Source of the DNA: Cytobacillus dafuensis
GTDB lineage: Bacteria > Bacillota > Bacilli > Bacillales > Cytobacillaceae
Reading direction: 5' to 3'
Length of the DNA stretch: 64,000 nucleotides
Assembly: GCF_007995155.1 (NCBI RefSeq)
Contig: NZ_CP042593.1
Location: forward strand, 2,212,001-2,276,000
Shown here: piece by piece, positions 35,741 through 44,351 of the stretch
Position numbering within the stretch: position 1 is the first letter of the stretch
How the letters are laid out: each line of letters begins with the position of its first letter
Position numbers and translations under genes: made by a program
Notes under the pieces: generated by a model
The model's database searches: none
The model's input: the letters and a program-made list of their open reading frames with translations, nothing else
Told to the model about the DNA's origin: nothing

Positions 35741-36973
35741 ATGGGACAGTCATTTAGTATTACGAAAGTTAATGAAAAGCTAAGCATTCGAAATGGAATA
35801 GCTACCACCATTATTTTAAATATTAGCAATAATTATTTTCCTCTGTTTGCTATAAGTGTGCTTGGAGCAACGAATTATCAAGTAGGATTAATTAGCTCTT
35901 TGCCTCAATTTGTTGGAATGTTTGCAATGTTAATAGGATCGATAGTATTAAGTAGACTTGAAGAAAAAAAGAAATTTACTGCTTATTCCTTTTTGTTTGC
36001 CCGTATGTTTTTAATCGCCATGTTTCTTGTTATTTTTTTACCTGCTGAATATCGGAGCTGGGCATTTGTTCTGCTAGTTGGATTAATGAACCTGCCTGGT
36101 TCTTTTGCGAACTTAAGCTGGCAATCCTTGATCGGAGATCTTATACCTGATCAAAGAAGAAGTGGATTTTTTAGTGAGCGGAATAAAATCATGACGATCG
36201 TTGGCATGATTGCTACCTTTTTGATAGGGCTTCTTTTGCAGCAATTTGATAAAAGTGATCCACTTCCATTTCAAATATTATTTGTTATTGCATTTTTATT
36301 TGGATTAGTAGAATTTTATTATTTAATGAAACATATAGAACGCAGGAAAAATAGAGAAATAAATAAGAAGAAATTTCAATTGGGTTTACATGTTTTTAAA
36401 TATAAGCCATTTGTTTACTTTTTGGTGTGTAGTTTATTTTTTAATTTTGGATGGCAGATGGCATGGTCACTGTTTAGCATTTATCAAATAAAGTATGCAG
36501 GTGCAACAGCCTTTTGGATTAGTTTAATTACTGTTTCCAATCAAATTGCTCAGATAGCCAGTTTTAGTTGGTGGGGAAGAATGGCAGACAAGCATAGTAA
36601 TGCAAAAATGCTTATACTTGTTTCACTCGGAATGGCCAGCACACCTTTCTTAACGATTCTATCAACAAATTTAGTTTATCTTGTTATTGTGAATGCTTCA
36701 TCAGGATTGTTTGTATCGGGAACGGTATTGCTTTTATTTAATCACCTATTGGAAGTAACGAAAGAAGAAAACCGTAGTCTATGTATTTCTAATTATAATA
36801 TTTTGTTAGCATTAGTTGCTTTTATAGCACCACAATTTGGTGTCTTTCTTTTAGAGTATACCAATATTAATACGGCAATGATTATTTCTACTATTTTGAG
36901 GGGCTCAAGTGCGATATTATTCTTTTTTATGTTTATATACTTGAAAAGAATCAACTCAAATCAAAGTATTTAA
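35741..36973 (+). CDS. MFS transporter
   Basis: A 410-residue, roughly 12-helix transporter. No family-specific substrate motif was recognised; the PGSFANLSWQSLIGDLIPDQRRSG-like loop between helices 4 and 5 recalls a Bacillus MFS group of unknown substrate. GGAAGAGG precedes the ATG. It is bracketed by inverted copies A3 and A4 of the family A repeat, each within about 130 bases. Confidence 0.8.
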   Translation: MGQSFSITKVNEKLSIRNGIATTIILNISNNYFPLFAISVLGATNYQVGLISSLPQFVGMFAMLIGSIVLSRLEEKKKFTAYSFLFARMFLIAMFLVIFLPAEYRSWAFVLLVGLMNLPGSFANLSWQSLIGDLIPDQRRSGFFSERNKIMTIVGMIATFLIGLLLQQFDKSDPLPFQILFVIAFLFGLVEFYYLMKHIERRKNREINKKKFQLGLHVFKYKPFVYFLVCSLFFNFGWQMAWSLFSIYQIKYAGATAFWISLITVSNQIAQIASFSWWGRMADKHSNAKMLILVSLGMASTPFLTILSTNLVYLVIVNASSGLFVSGTVLLLFNHLLEVTKEENRSLCISNYNILLALVAFIAPQFGVFLLEYTNINTAMIISTILRGSSAILFFFMFIYLKRINSNQSI

Positions 36974-37005
36974 AAATTCATTAATTTCATAAATACGGAT
37001 GTTAG

Positions 37006-37034
37006 AAAGACGCCAGATTCCTGGTGTCTTTTTA
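37006..37034 (+). terminator. Terminator of the MFS gene
   Basis: AAAGACGCCAG-ATT-CCTGGTGTCTTT stem with T5. Confidence 0.8.
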
Positions 37035-37035
37035 A

Positions 37036-37281
37036 TTATGTTAAACTTCTCTGTTGATTTTCGCTGCAGGCACTTAGCGATCGCGGGCGGTCCGGAAGCC
37101 TCCTCGTCGAAGAGCGCTCCTGCGGGGTCTCCCTATGACTCCTTCTCCCGCAGGACGTTGAATAAACTTCCCCGAATAAACAACGCACGAAGGAAATGCG
37201 TATGCATTTTCGAGGATCTCGCGCCTTCCGCACCAATCAACAACAAAATAGCTTTATCAACACTGAGCTTCAACATAGCCA
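37036..37281 (+). repeat. Family A dispersed repeat, copy A4 (long form)
   Basis: ATGTTAAACTTC and AGCTTCAACATAGCC form the imperfect inverted ends. Shares GGGCGGTCCGGAAGCCTCCT with A1 and the extra AATGCGTATGCATTTTCGAG block, in reverse, with A2. Confidence 0.8.
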
Positions 37282-37349
37282 TTAAATTATATTGTTTTAT
37301 TACCATTTAATAATCATAGCTTAAAAATAAAAAATTTTCAGAAAACTAA

Positions 37350-37378
37350 TTGACTTTTTACTTTTTACACGGTATCTT
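37350..37378 (+). promoter_or_regulatory. Promoter of the paaA operon
   Basis: TTGACT at 37350-37355, 17-base spacer, TATCTT at 37373-37378. The adjacent operator lies downstream of the predicted start site. Confidence 0.6.
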
Positions 37379-37403
37379 TGTGTTAAATATATGACACATA
37401 TTA

Positions 37404-37430
37404 TATATAACGACAAAATTACGTTATATA
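37404..37430 (+). promoter_or_regulatory. Candidate PaaX operator at paaA
   Basis: Perfect 9-bp inverted repeat TATATAACG - N9 - CGTTATATA. The same CG-N9-CG architecture occurs at the importer, thioesterase-operon and paaX promoters. Assignment to PaaX is inference from genomic context. Confidence 0.6.
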
Positions 37431-37511
37431 GTTTCGATAGTATTCTATAATGATAAATTCTTGTAAGAAGGTCGCATTTTTTGATGCCAAAATCAAGTGG
37501 AGGTGTATACA

Positions 37512-38471
37512 TTGTCAGAAACAATTTTTAATGAGTCGTTAACCGATGAGGAAAGATATGAGCATTTTATTGAGAGAATTGCTGCGGGTGAAAAAATTGA
37601 GGCAGACGACTGGATGCCGGATGACTATCGTGAAACATTAATAAAGCTCATTTCAATGCATGGTATTAGTGAAATAATGGGAGCACTTCCAGAAAAAGAG
37701 TGGGTGCCAAAAGCACCTAGTTTAAGAAGAAAGCTTGGAATTATGGCTAAGGTACAGGATGAAATGGGCCATGGACAATTATTGCTTAGGGTTGCAGAAG
37801 ATTTGATGAAGCCTCTTGGAAGAACACGAGAAGATATAATGCAAGATTTATTTAGCGGGCGTCTTAAGTTCCATAATGTCTTTCATATGGAAGCTCCTAC
37901 ATGGGGAGATGCGGGATTAATTGGCTGGCTTGTAGACGGAGCTGCCATTATTTCACAGACTAATATGCTTGATGCTTCATACGGGCCGTATGCACGTGCT
38001 TTAAAAAGAATTTGTGCAGAAGAGGTTTTTCATGCCCAGCATGGGGAGTCAATAATCATAGCTCTGGCAGAAGGAACGTCGGAACAAAGAATAATGGTTC
38101 AGGATGCCATCAATAGGTGGTGGGAGGCCCTGCTAATGTTTTTCGGACCTGCAGATGCAACGACAACCGGGACTTCAAAACAGGATACAACGATTAAGTA
38201 TCGTATTCGGACAAAAACAAATGAAGAGCTTAGACAGGACTTTTTTACAAAATATATCCCGAGAGTTCTATCACTTGGGCTAACAATTCCAGATGAGACG
38301 ATGCATTTTAATCAAGAAAAGAAGCAATGGATATATAAACAGCCCGACTGGAGCCGTTTTAAAGAAATCATAAGGAATAATGGCCCAAAATCAAGAGAGA
38401 GACTAGAGCTTCGTAAAACAACTTATCATGAAAATCAGTGGGTGCGAAATGCACTAAATATAGCTAAATAG
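37512..38471 (+). CDS. paaA: Phenylacetyl-CoA 1,2-epoxidase subunit PaaA
   Basis: A 319-residue catalytic subunit of the di-iron multicomponent monooxygenase that epoxidises the ring of phenylacetyl-CoA. Ferritin-like fold; iron-ligand ExxH patterns are visible in QDEMGHGQLL and CAEEVFHAQHGE. GGAGGTG at 37499-37505 sits 7 bases before TTG 37512; the in-frame GTG at 37497 precedes that site and is rejected. First gene of the paa operon. Confidence 0.93.
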   Translation: MSETIFNESLTDEERYEHFIERIAAGEKIEADDWMPDDYRETLIKLISMHGISEIMGALPEKEWVPKAPSLRRKLGIMAKVQDEMGHGQLLLRVAEDLMKPLGRTREDIMQDLFSGRLKFHNVFHMEAPTWGDAGLIGWLVDGAAIISQTNMLDASYGPYARALKRICAEEVFHAQHGESIIIALAEGTSEQRIMVQDAINRWWEALLMFFGPADATTTGTSKQDTTIKYRIRTKTNEELRQDFFTKYIPRVLSLGLTIPDETMHFNQEKKQWIYKQPDWSRFKEIIRNNGPKSRERLELRKTTYHENQWVRNALNIAK

Positions 38472-38489
38472 CAGATTGGAGGAAGCTTT

Positions 38490-38846
38490 TTGAGCAGTGA
38501 AGGTTTTTACCAGGAATTCGAGGTTTTCAGTAAAAGGACTGACACGTCGCCCATACAATATCAATTTTCCTTGCTCGCTCCGAATCGTGACCTTGCCCTT
38601 ATTATGGCACAGGAAAACTTTATGAGGCGTGAGCCAGTTGCTGATATATGGGTTATTAAGCGTTCAGATATTCGCAAATTATCTCCAGAGGAAAAACAAT
38701 CTTTAAAGCGTTTGGATAATAAAGATTATCGCAATACGAAAGGTTATGGCTATTTAAGAAAAAAATGGCGCCAGTATGAACAAGGAATACTTGATGAAAA
38801 GGAAATTCTTTCATGGGGAGGTGTCAAAAAAAATGAGCAAGATTGA
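38490..38846 (+). CDS. paaB: Phenylacetyl-CoA epoxidase subunit PaaB
   Basis: A 118-residue structural subunit that bridges PaaAC heterodimers. The family core FEVFSKRTDTSPIQYQFSLLAPN and ALIMAQENFMRR are clear. GGAGG precedes the TTG start. It overlaps paaC by 14 bases. Confidence 0.9.
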   Translation: MSSEGFYQEFEVFSKRTDTSPIQYQFSLLAPNRDLALIMAQENFMRREPVADIWVIKRSDIRKLSPEEKQSLKRLDNKDYRNTKGYGYLRKKWRQYEQGILDEKEILSWGGVKKNEQD

Positions 38847-39648
38847 TATACAGCAAATGGATTCCGCATATAAATCAGCATTAACGGACCTTCTATATCA
38901 GCTTGCTGATGATGATTTCATACTTGCTTACCGTGGGTCTGAATGGCTTGGCCTTGCTCCTCATATTGAAGAAGATGTTGCCTTTTCATCCATTAGCCAA
39001 GATACAATGGGGCATGCTTCTATGTTTTATCAGCTACTTGAGGATCTTGGGGAAGGAAAAGTTGATGACTTAGCACATTCTCGCAAAGCAAAATATCGGA
39101 GAAATGCTATCTTACTGGAGATGGTCAATGGTCCAGGCCACTATTTAAAAAAACCTCAATATGATTGGGCATTTGCGGTTGTTAGGAATTATTTTTATGT
39201 GCAGATGAAGAAAATACGAATGGATTCTTTAAAAAATTCATCATATGAACCACTTGCTCAAATCGCAATTAATGTCAATTTAGAACTATATTATCATCTT
39301 CTTCATTGGAGAACGTGGTTTGTACAGTTGATGCAGGCTGGTGATGAAGCAAGGAAGAGAATGGAGGCTGCCATAAATCGAGTGTTTGATGATTTTGGTG
39401 GAGTCTTATCACTCGGACCTTTAGGACAGGAGATGTCTAAATCAGGTTTGATTGAGCCTGAGGAAATCTTAAAGAAGAAATGGATTCTAGTATTGGAGCC
39501 TGTCTTTGATTCTATCAATTTATCAATGCCTGCCAATTTTGGAATAAAAAATGGGAATGGGCGTAAAGGGGAGCATACAGAAGATTTAGATTCAGCATTG
39601 AGCATTCTTTCTGAGGTATATCGTGTAAACCCTGCCGCAGCATGGTAG
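38833..39648 (+). CDS. paaC: Phenylacetyl-CoA epoxidase subunit PaaC
   Basis: A 271-residue non-catalytic ferritin-like partner of PaaA. Recognisable regions: DDDFILAYRGSEWLGLAPHI, ISQDTMGHASMFYQLLEDLG and VNLELYYHLLHWRTW. Start ATG 38833 is set by GGGGAGGTG at 38815-38823, inside the end of paaB; an upstream in-frame ATG at 38776 lacks such a site. Confidence 0.9.
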   Translation: MSKIDIQQMDSAYKSALTDLLYQLADDDFILAYRGSEWLGLAPHIEEDVAFSSISQDTMGHASMFYQLLEDLGEGKVDDLAHSRKAKYRRNAILLEMVNGPGHYLKKPQYDWAFAVVRNYFYVQMKKIRMDSLKNSSYEPLAQIAINVNLELYYHLLHWRTWFVQLMQAGDEARKRMEAAINRVFDDFGGVLSLGPLGQEMSKSGLIEPEEILKKKWILVLEPVFDSINLSMPANFGIKNGNGRKGEHTEDLDSALSILSEVYRVNPAAAW

Positions 39649-39666
39649 GAAAAAGGAATGATAAAC

Positions 39667-40161
39667 ATGGAGCAGATTGAAATAACAGTGTCCAACATAT
39701 TGGATGCCCTTCATCGAGTCAAAGATCCAGAAATTGATACAATTTCGATTGTTGACTTAGGGATGGTTGAGAAAGTAACAGTTAATGATCATTTAATATG
39801 CATCGACTTGCTGCCAACTTTCATGGGTTGTCCAGCTTTAGAAATTATTCGCAATAATGTCGTTAACGAGCTTAAATGTTTTATGGGTATAGATTTTATA
39901 AAGGTTCAGTTTATTTATCATCCACCTTGGACTACTGACAGAGTGACAGAAGAGGGAAGAGAAAATTTAAAAAAGTTCGGAATTGCACCACCTCCGAAAC
40001 TTATGCCTGAGACTGGAGAATGGCATGTTGATTGTCCATATTGTGATTCTACCTATACTACACTAGAAAACCTCTTTGGTCCTACTGCTTGCCGCAGTAT
40101 TCTATACTGTAAATCCTGCAAAAATCCATTTGAAGCAATGAAGCCAGTTTCCACAATGTAA
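39667..40161 (+). CDS. paaD: PaaD-like maturation protein
   Basis: A 164-residue protein with an N-terminal MIP18/DUF59 domain (about 5-90; VKDPEIDTISIVDLGMVEKV, FMGCPAL) and a C-terminal zinc ribbon (CPYC ... CKSC). Thought to help metal-cofactor assembly of the Paa epoxidase. AAAGGA favours ATG 39667 over ATG 39658. Confidence 0.9.
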   Translation: MEQIEITVSNILDALHRVKDPEIDTISIVDLGMVEKVTVNDHLICIDLLPTFMGCPALEIIRNNVVNELKCFMGIDFIKVQFIYHPPWTTDRVTEEGRENLKKFGIAPPPKLMPETGEWHVDCPYCDSTYTTLENLFGPTACRSILYCKSCKNPFEAMKPVSTM

Positions 40162-40207
40162 GACCATCATATAAATCTATCAATCTATATAGAAAGGAAG
40201 TTATAAA

Positions 40208-40516
40208 ATGGTTAAATTAATCGCATTATACAAACACCCTGAAAATAAAGAGGAATTTGATAAGCATTATTTTGAAACACATGCTCCTCTTACAGCGAAA
40301 ATACCGGGTCTTCGTAAAATGGAAGTAACAAAGATTGTTGGAAGTCCTATGGGAGGAGAAGGGAAATATTATTTAATGTGTGAAATGTATTATGACAGTC
40401 ATGAGGCATTACAAACAGCGATGAGAACAGACGAGGGAAAAGCTTCTGGCAAAGACGCGATGAAGTTTGCGGGAGATTTAATCACACTAATGATCGGTGA
40501 GGAATTAGATGAGTAA
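40208..40516 (+). CDS. EthD family protein in the paa operon
   Basis: A 102-residue dimeric alpha/beta-barrel (EthD) protein: MVKLIALYKHPENKEEFDKHY start, HAPLTAKIPGLRK and a C-terminal GDLITLMIGEE. EthD proteins accompany oxidations, but their chemistry is poorly known. GAAAGGAAG precedes the ATG. It overlaps the next gene by 8 bases. Its place between paaD and the hydratase suggests a role in the ring-opening stage, which lacks a PaaZ gene here. Confidence 0.8.
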   Translation: MVKLIALYKHPENKEEFDKHYFETHAPLTAKIPGLRKMEVTKIVGSPMGGEGKYYLMCEMYYDSHEALQTAMRTDEGKASGKDAMKFAGDLITLMIGEELDE

Positions 40517-41285
40517 CTTCCAATTTATAAATGCTTACACTGAAGGGCAGCTAGGAATCATTGTTCTGAACAGGCCTAAAGTACTTAATGCGATCAATCG
40601 CCAGATGGTATCTGAGATTTTATCTGCAATGGAAGAGTTTGAAGTAGATGATCGCATTCGAGCAATACATCTATCTGGAAATGGAAGGGCGTTTGCGGCA
40701 GGAGCAGATATCGATGAAATGGCAAATGATCATGCAATCGATTTTGAGCTTCGCAATCAATTTAAGGATTGGGACCGGTTAGCTATGTTAAAGAAGCCAA
40801 TCATTGGTGCTGTTCAAGGATTTGCACTTGGTGGTGGCTTCGAACTTGCCCTATGCTGCGATTTGCTTTACGCATCTGATGATGCAGAATTCGGCTTTCC
40901 GGAGGTGAGTCTTGGTGTGATGCCTGGAGCAGGCGGAACCCAGCGGTTAACAAAGCTTGTCGGAAAAACGAAGGCAATGGAATGGCTTTTTACTGGAAAA
41001 AGAATTTCTGCAAAAGAAGCTCACCAATTCGGGATCGTTAATCAATTGTTTGCTAAGGAAATTCTTCAAGAAGAAACAATAAAAATAGCAACCTATATTG
41101 CAGGGCAAGCACCTTTATCTATTCGTTTAATAAAGGAATCAGTAAATAAAGCAGTGGATACTCCAATAGAAGAAGGAATGCATTTTGAACGGAAAAATTT
41201 CTATCTATTATTTTCTTCCGAAGATCAAAAAGAAGGTATGAAAGCTTTTCAAGAAAAAAGAAAGCCTATTTTTAAAGGAAAATAA
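40509..41285 (+). CDS. Enoyl-CoA hydratase (PaaF-like)
   Basis: A 258-residue crotonase. Oxyanion-hole segments AFAAGADIDEM and ALGGGFELALCCD; catalytic acidic residues in PEVSLGVMPGAGGTQRL. The full canonical hydratase pattern suggests the 2,3-dehydroadipyl-CoA hydratase role. AGGAATTAGATGAG-type translational coupling with the EthD gene. Confidence 0.87.
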   Translation: MSNFQFINAYTEGQLGIIVLNRPKVLNAINRQMVSEILSAMEEFEVDDRIRAIHLSGNGRAFAAGADIDEMANDHAIDFELRNQFKDWDRLAMLKKPIIGAVQGFALGGGFELALCCDLLYASDDAEFGFPEVSLGVMPGAGGTQRLTKLVGKTKAMEWLFTGKRISAKEAHQFGIVNQLFAKEILQEETIKIATYIAGQAPLSIRLIKESVNKAVDTPIEEGMHFERKNFYLLFSSEDQKEGMKAFQEKRKPIFKGK

Positions 41286-41302
41286 GGGGGTGTGCATATC
41301 CC

Positions 41303-42076
41303 GTGTATGAAACAATAAAATACGAAATCCGAAAATCTGTTGCCTGGATTACTTTAAACAGGCCTGAAAAATTAAACGCCTTTACAGAACAAGTAAACAG
41401 AGAGGTTCAGCAATCTATTAAGAAAGCAAATAAAGATCCTGAGGTGCGTTGTCTTGTTATCACGGGTGAGGGGCGTGCATTTTGCTCAGGTCAGGATTTA
41501 GATGGTGTCCTTGAAGATATGAATCATGGAGAGGTACTTCGAAAACATTATAATCCAATGGTGTTGGAGCTCTACAAATGTGAAAAGCCAGTCATTGCGG
41601 CAGTTAATGGAGTGGCAGCTGGAGCAGGAATGAGCCTCGCTCTTGCTTGTGATTTCCGTCTTTTATCTGAAAAAGCAAGTTTCATAGAAGCGTTTATACA
41701 TGTTGGATTAGTGCCAGATGCGGGAAATTTATATTATTTGCCTAAGCTCATTGGCTATGCGAAAGCACTTGAGCTTGCTGTCCTCGGAGATAAGATTTCT
41801 GCACATGACGCGGAAAATTTGGGTCTTGCTACGAAGGTCATTCCACTTGAACGGTGGACAGAAGAAGTTGCTCTATTTGCCGAGCGGCTTGCTTCAATGC
41901 CAACCGTAGCAATTGGATTAATAAAGAAAAATTTAAAATCCAGTTGGAATTTAACGCTTGAAGAAAGTCTTGAAAAAGATGCACAAGCCCAAAGGATTGC
42001 TGGTCTCACATCTGATCATATTGAAGGCGTAAAGTCTTTTATGGAAAAGAGAAAACCCGTTTTCTTAGGGAAATAA
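41303..42076 (+). CDS. paaG: Crotonase-family epoxyphenylacetyl-CoA isomerase (PaaG-like)
   Basis: A 257-residue crotonase. FCSGQDLDGV and VAAGAGMSLALACD form the oxyanion hole, and the VGLVPDAGNLYYLPKLIG segment with Asp is the PaaG pattern. It would convert 1,2-epoxyphenylacetyl-CoA to the oxepin. GTG start at 41303 follows AGGGGGTG. A hairpin and 98-bp gap separate it from the dehydrogenase gene. Confidence 0.85.
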   Translation: MYETIKYEIRKSVAWITLNRPEKLNAFTEQVNREVQQSIKKANKDPEVRCLVITGEGRAFCSGQDLDGVLEDMNHGEVLRKHYNPMVLELYKCEKPVIAAVNGVAAGAGMSLALACDFRLLSEKASFIEAFIHVGLVPDAGNLYYLPKLIGYAKALELAVLGDKISAHDAENLGLATKVIPLERWTEEVALFAERLASMPTVAIGLIKKNLKSSWNLTLEESLEKDAQAQRIAGLTSDHIEGVKSFMEKRKPVFLGK

Positions 42077-42111
42077 TTTGCCATTTAAAAAGTAATGAAC
42101 GTTTTTGATTT

Positions 42112-42150
42112 ACGAGCACATTAATTTCAAGTGCTCGTCTATTTGTTTTT
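42112..42150 (+). terminator. Intra-operon hairpin between paaG and paaH
   Basis: ACGAGCAC and GTGCTCGT with an 11-base loop, then CTATTTGTTTTT. It may be a partial terminator that tunes downstream expression. Confidence 0.55.
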
Positions 42151-42174
42151 AAATTTTTTGTGAGGTGGTAATGG

Positions 42175-43032
42175 GTGAATAATATCGTCGTAATTGGTTC
42201 AGGTGTTATGGGGAGAGGAATTGCCTATGTGAGCGCATTAGGCGGCTTTATGACAACCTTAATTGATATAAATGAAAGCCAATTGAAAAAGGCAGAAAAA
42301 GAAATTCAATCCATTTTTGAAAAAGGAGTTTCTTTAGGGAAATTAAGTCCTGAGTTAGCGGCAGAAGCAAAGGAAAGGATCGAATTCTCAGTTAGCTTAT
42401 CAAAGCATGTATTGGAAGCTGATCTTGTCATTGAAGCTGTACCTGAGGTGATGGACATAAAGAAAAATATTTTTGAAGTGATGGATCAGCATGCGAAAGA
42501 AAGCTGCCTTTTTGCAACCAATACTTCAACAATGAGTCCAACAGAAATCGGCTCATATACAAAGAGACCGGATAGAGTAATAGCCATGCACTTTTTTAAT
42601 CCTGTTCATAAAATGCCGCTTGTAGAAATAATAAGAGGACTTGAAACGAGTGATGAAACGGTACAATCAATAAAATTAGTTGCACAGAAAATGGGGAAAG
42701 AGACAGTTGTTATCAATGAATTTCCTGGATTTGTAACGAGTAGAATAAGTGCTCTTGTTGGAAATGAAGCCTTTTATATGCTGCAAGAAGGTGTTGCAAC
42801 ACCAGAAGAAATAGACAAAGCCATTAAGCTAGGACTCAATTATCCTATGGGGCCATTTGAATTAGGGGACTTAGTCGGTCTAGATACAAGACTAAATAAT
42901 TTGAAATATCTCCATTCAAAATTGGGAGAAAAATACCGTCCAGCTCCGCTCTTAGAGCAATACGTAATAGCAGGTAGACTCGGCAGAAAAACTGGACGGG
43001 GTGTTTATGATTATTCCAACGGAGGTGAGTAA
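42175..43032 (+). CDS. paaH: 3-hydroxyacyl-CoA dehydrogenase (PaaH-like)
   Basis: A 285-residue NAD-dependent 3-hydroxyacyl-CoA dehydrogenase. N-terminal Rossmann motif VIGSGVMGRG; catalytic His in MHFFNPVHKMPLVEI; C-terminal GLNYPMGPFELGDLVGLD. It would oxidise 3-hydroxyadipyl-CoA. GTG start at 42175 after GAGGTGG. It runs into the ribosome site of the thiolase gene. Confidence 0.88.
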   Translation: MNNIVVIGSGVMGRGIAYVSALGGFMTTLIDINESQLKKAEKEIQSIFEKGVSLGKLSPELAAEAKERIEFSVSLSKHVLEADLVIEAVPEVMDIKKNIFEVMDQHAKESCLFATNTSTMSPTEIGSYTKRPDRVIAMHFFNPVHKMPLVEIIRGLETSDETVQSIKLVAQKMGKETVVINEFPGFVTSRISALVGNEAFYMLQEGVATPEEIDKAIKLGLNYPMGPFELGDLVGLDTRLNNLKYLHSKLGEKYRPAPLLEQYVIAGRLGRKTGRGVYDYSNGGE

Positions 43033-43036
43033 AGCG

Positions 43037-44236
43037 GTGAAAGAGGCGGTAATAGTAGATGCAGTTAGAACGCCAATTGGGCGGTATAAAGGAGTATTAA
43101 AAAACGTTCGGCCCGATGATTTAGGAGCGATCGTCATTAAAGCATTACTTGAAAGAAATCCATCTATTAATCTAATTGAAATAGAGGAGGTCATCCTAGG
43201 TAATGCCAACCAAGCAGGAGAGGATAATCGTAATGTAGCACGTATGTCCGCCCTTCTTGCAGGGTTACCCGTAGAGGTTGCTGGTACCTCGATAAATCGA
43301 TTATGCGGTTCAGGGCTGGACGCAGTTAATTATGCAGCAAGAGCAATTATTGCAGGAGAAGGAGAAATTTATATTGCCGGCGGAACAGAAAGTATGACTC
43401 GTTCTCCTTTTGTAATGGCAAAACCAGACGCGGATTATCCGCGGGGGAATATGGAATTATATGACACTACGATCGGATGGCGTTTTACTAACGAAAGGCT
43501 AAAACAAATGTATGGTGCGGAAAGTATGCCTGAAACAGCTGAAAATGTCGCAATTAAATATGGGATATCTCGAGAGGAACAAGATCGATTTGCATTTGAG
43601 AGTCAAATAAAAGCAAAAAGGGCGATTGAAGTTGGAATATTTAAGGATGAGATAATCCCTGTCACCGATACTGACCGAAAAGGAAAGATCTCACTCATCG
43701 ATGAAGACGAGCATCCTCGTCCAGAAACAACATTAGAAAAACTTGCACAATTAAAGCCAATTTTCAATGGAGGATCTGTCACTGCAGGCAATGCTTCAGG
43801 TGTAAATGATGGGGCTTCAGCATTGCTATTAATGTCTGCGGATAAAGCTAAAGCTTTGGGCTTGAGACCGCTTGCTAAATATATCGTTTCTGCAACCGCA
43901 GGCTTAACACCTTCGATAATGGGAATAGGGCCAGTTTTTTCAACTCGGAAGGCTCTTAAGAGAGCAGGTCTTACAATAGAGGATATAGACTTAATAGAAC
44001 TTAATGAAGCTTTTGCCTCACAATCAATTGGATGTATGAAAATGCTTGAAATGGATCCGAAAAAAGTGAATGTCAATGGAGGAGCCATTGCTTTTGGTCA
44101 CCCACTTGGAGCGAGCGGTGCTCGTATTTTGACAACATTATTGCATGAAATGAAGAGAAGAAACTCGAAATATGGTTTAGCCACAATGTGTGTTGGTGTA
44201 GGACAAGGCATTTCTACGATTATTGAACAAGTATAA
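43037..44236 (+). CDS. Thiolase (PaaJ-like acetyl-CoA acyltransferase)
   Basis: A 399-residue thiolase. Nucleophile Cys in NRLCGSGLDAVNYA, His in NGGAIAFGHPLGASGAR, second Cys in MCVGVGQG. In this operon it is expected to cleave 3-oxoadipyl-CoA (and perhaps the dehydro-suberyl product). GGAGGTG at 43021-43027 selects GTG 43037; the earlier in-frame ATG at 43001 lies inside paaH. Confidence 0.9.
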   Translation: MKEAVIVDAVRTPIGRYKGVLKNVRPDDLGAIVIKALLERNPSINLIEIEEVILGNANQAGEDNRNVARMSALLAGLPVEVAGTSINRLCGSGLDAVNYAARAIIAGEGEIYIAGGTESMTRSPFVMAKPDADYPRGNMELYDTTIGWRFTNERLKQMYGAESMPETAENVAIKYGISREEQDRFAFESQIKAKRAIEVGIFKDEIIPVTDTDRKGKISLIDEDEHPRPETTLEKLAQLKPIFNGGSVTAGNASGVNDGASALLLMSADKAKALGLRPLAKYIVSATAGLTPSIMGIGPVFSTRKALKRAGLTIEDIDLIELNEAFASQSIGCMKMLEMDPKKVNVNGGAIAFGHPLGASGARILTTLLHEMKRRNSKYGLATMCVGVGQGISTIIEQV

Positions 44237-44298
44237 TTGGTTGCCGTTATTTATTAATCAAAAAATATGAATATTTCGTTTTATATAGTAGAATAATT

Positions 44299-44325
44299 GT
44301 ATAACGTGAGATTTTCGACTGACTG
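44299..44325 (+). promoter_or_regulatory. Candidate autoregulatory PaaX operator
   Basis: TGTATAACG - N9 - CG: the left half-site matches the paaA operator in 8 of 9 bases, and the second CG is at the same spacing; the right half is otherwise degenerate. It lies 27 bases before the paaX start. Confidence 0.4.
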
Positions 44326-44351
44326 TATAAATGAAATGAGGAATGAAGTAG

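Noticed and set aside
36999..37310. 103-codon rightward ORF
   Set aside because: Covers the MFS terminator and repeat A4; no family resemblance and no start signal.
43603..44088. 161-codon leftward ORF antisense to the thiolase gene
   Set aside because: Mirror frame of a clear thiolase; no start signal.
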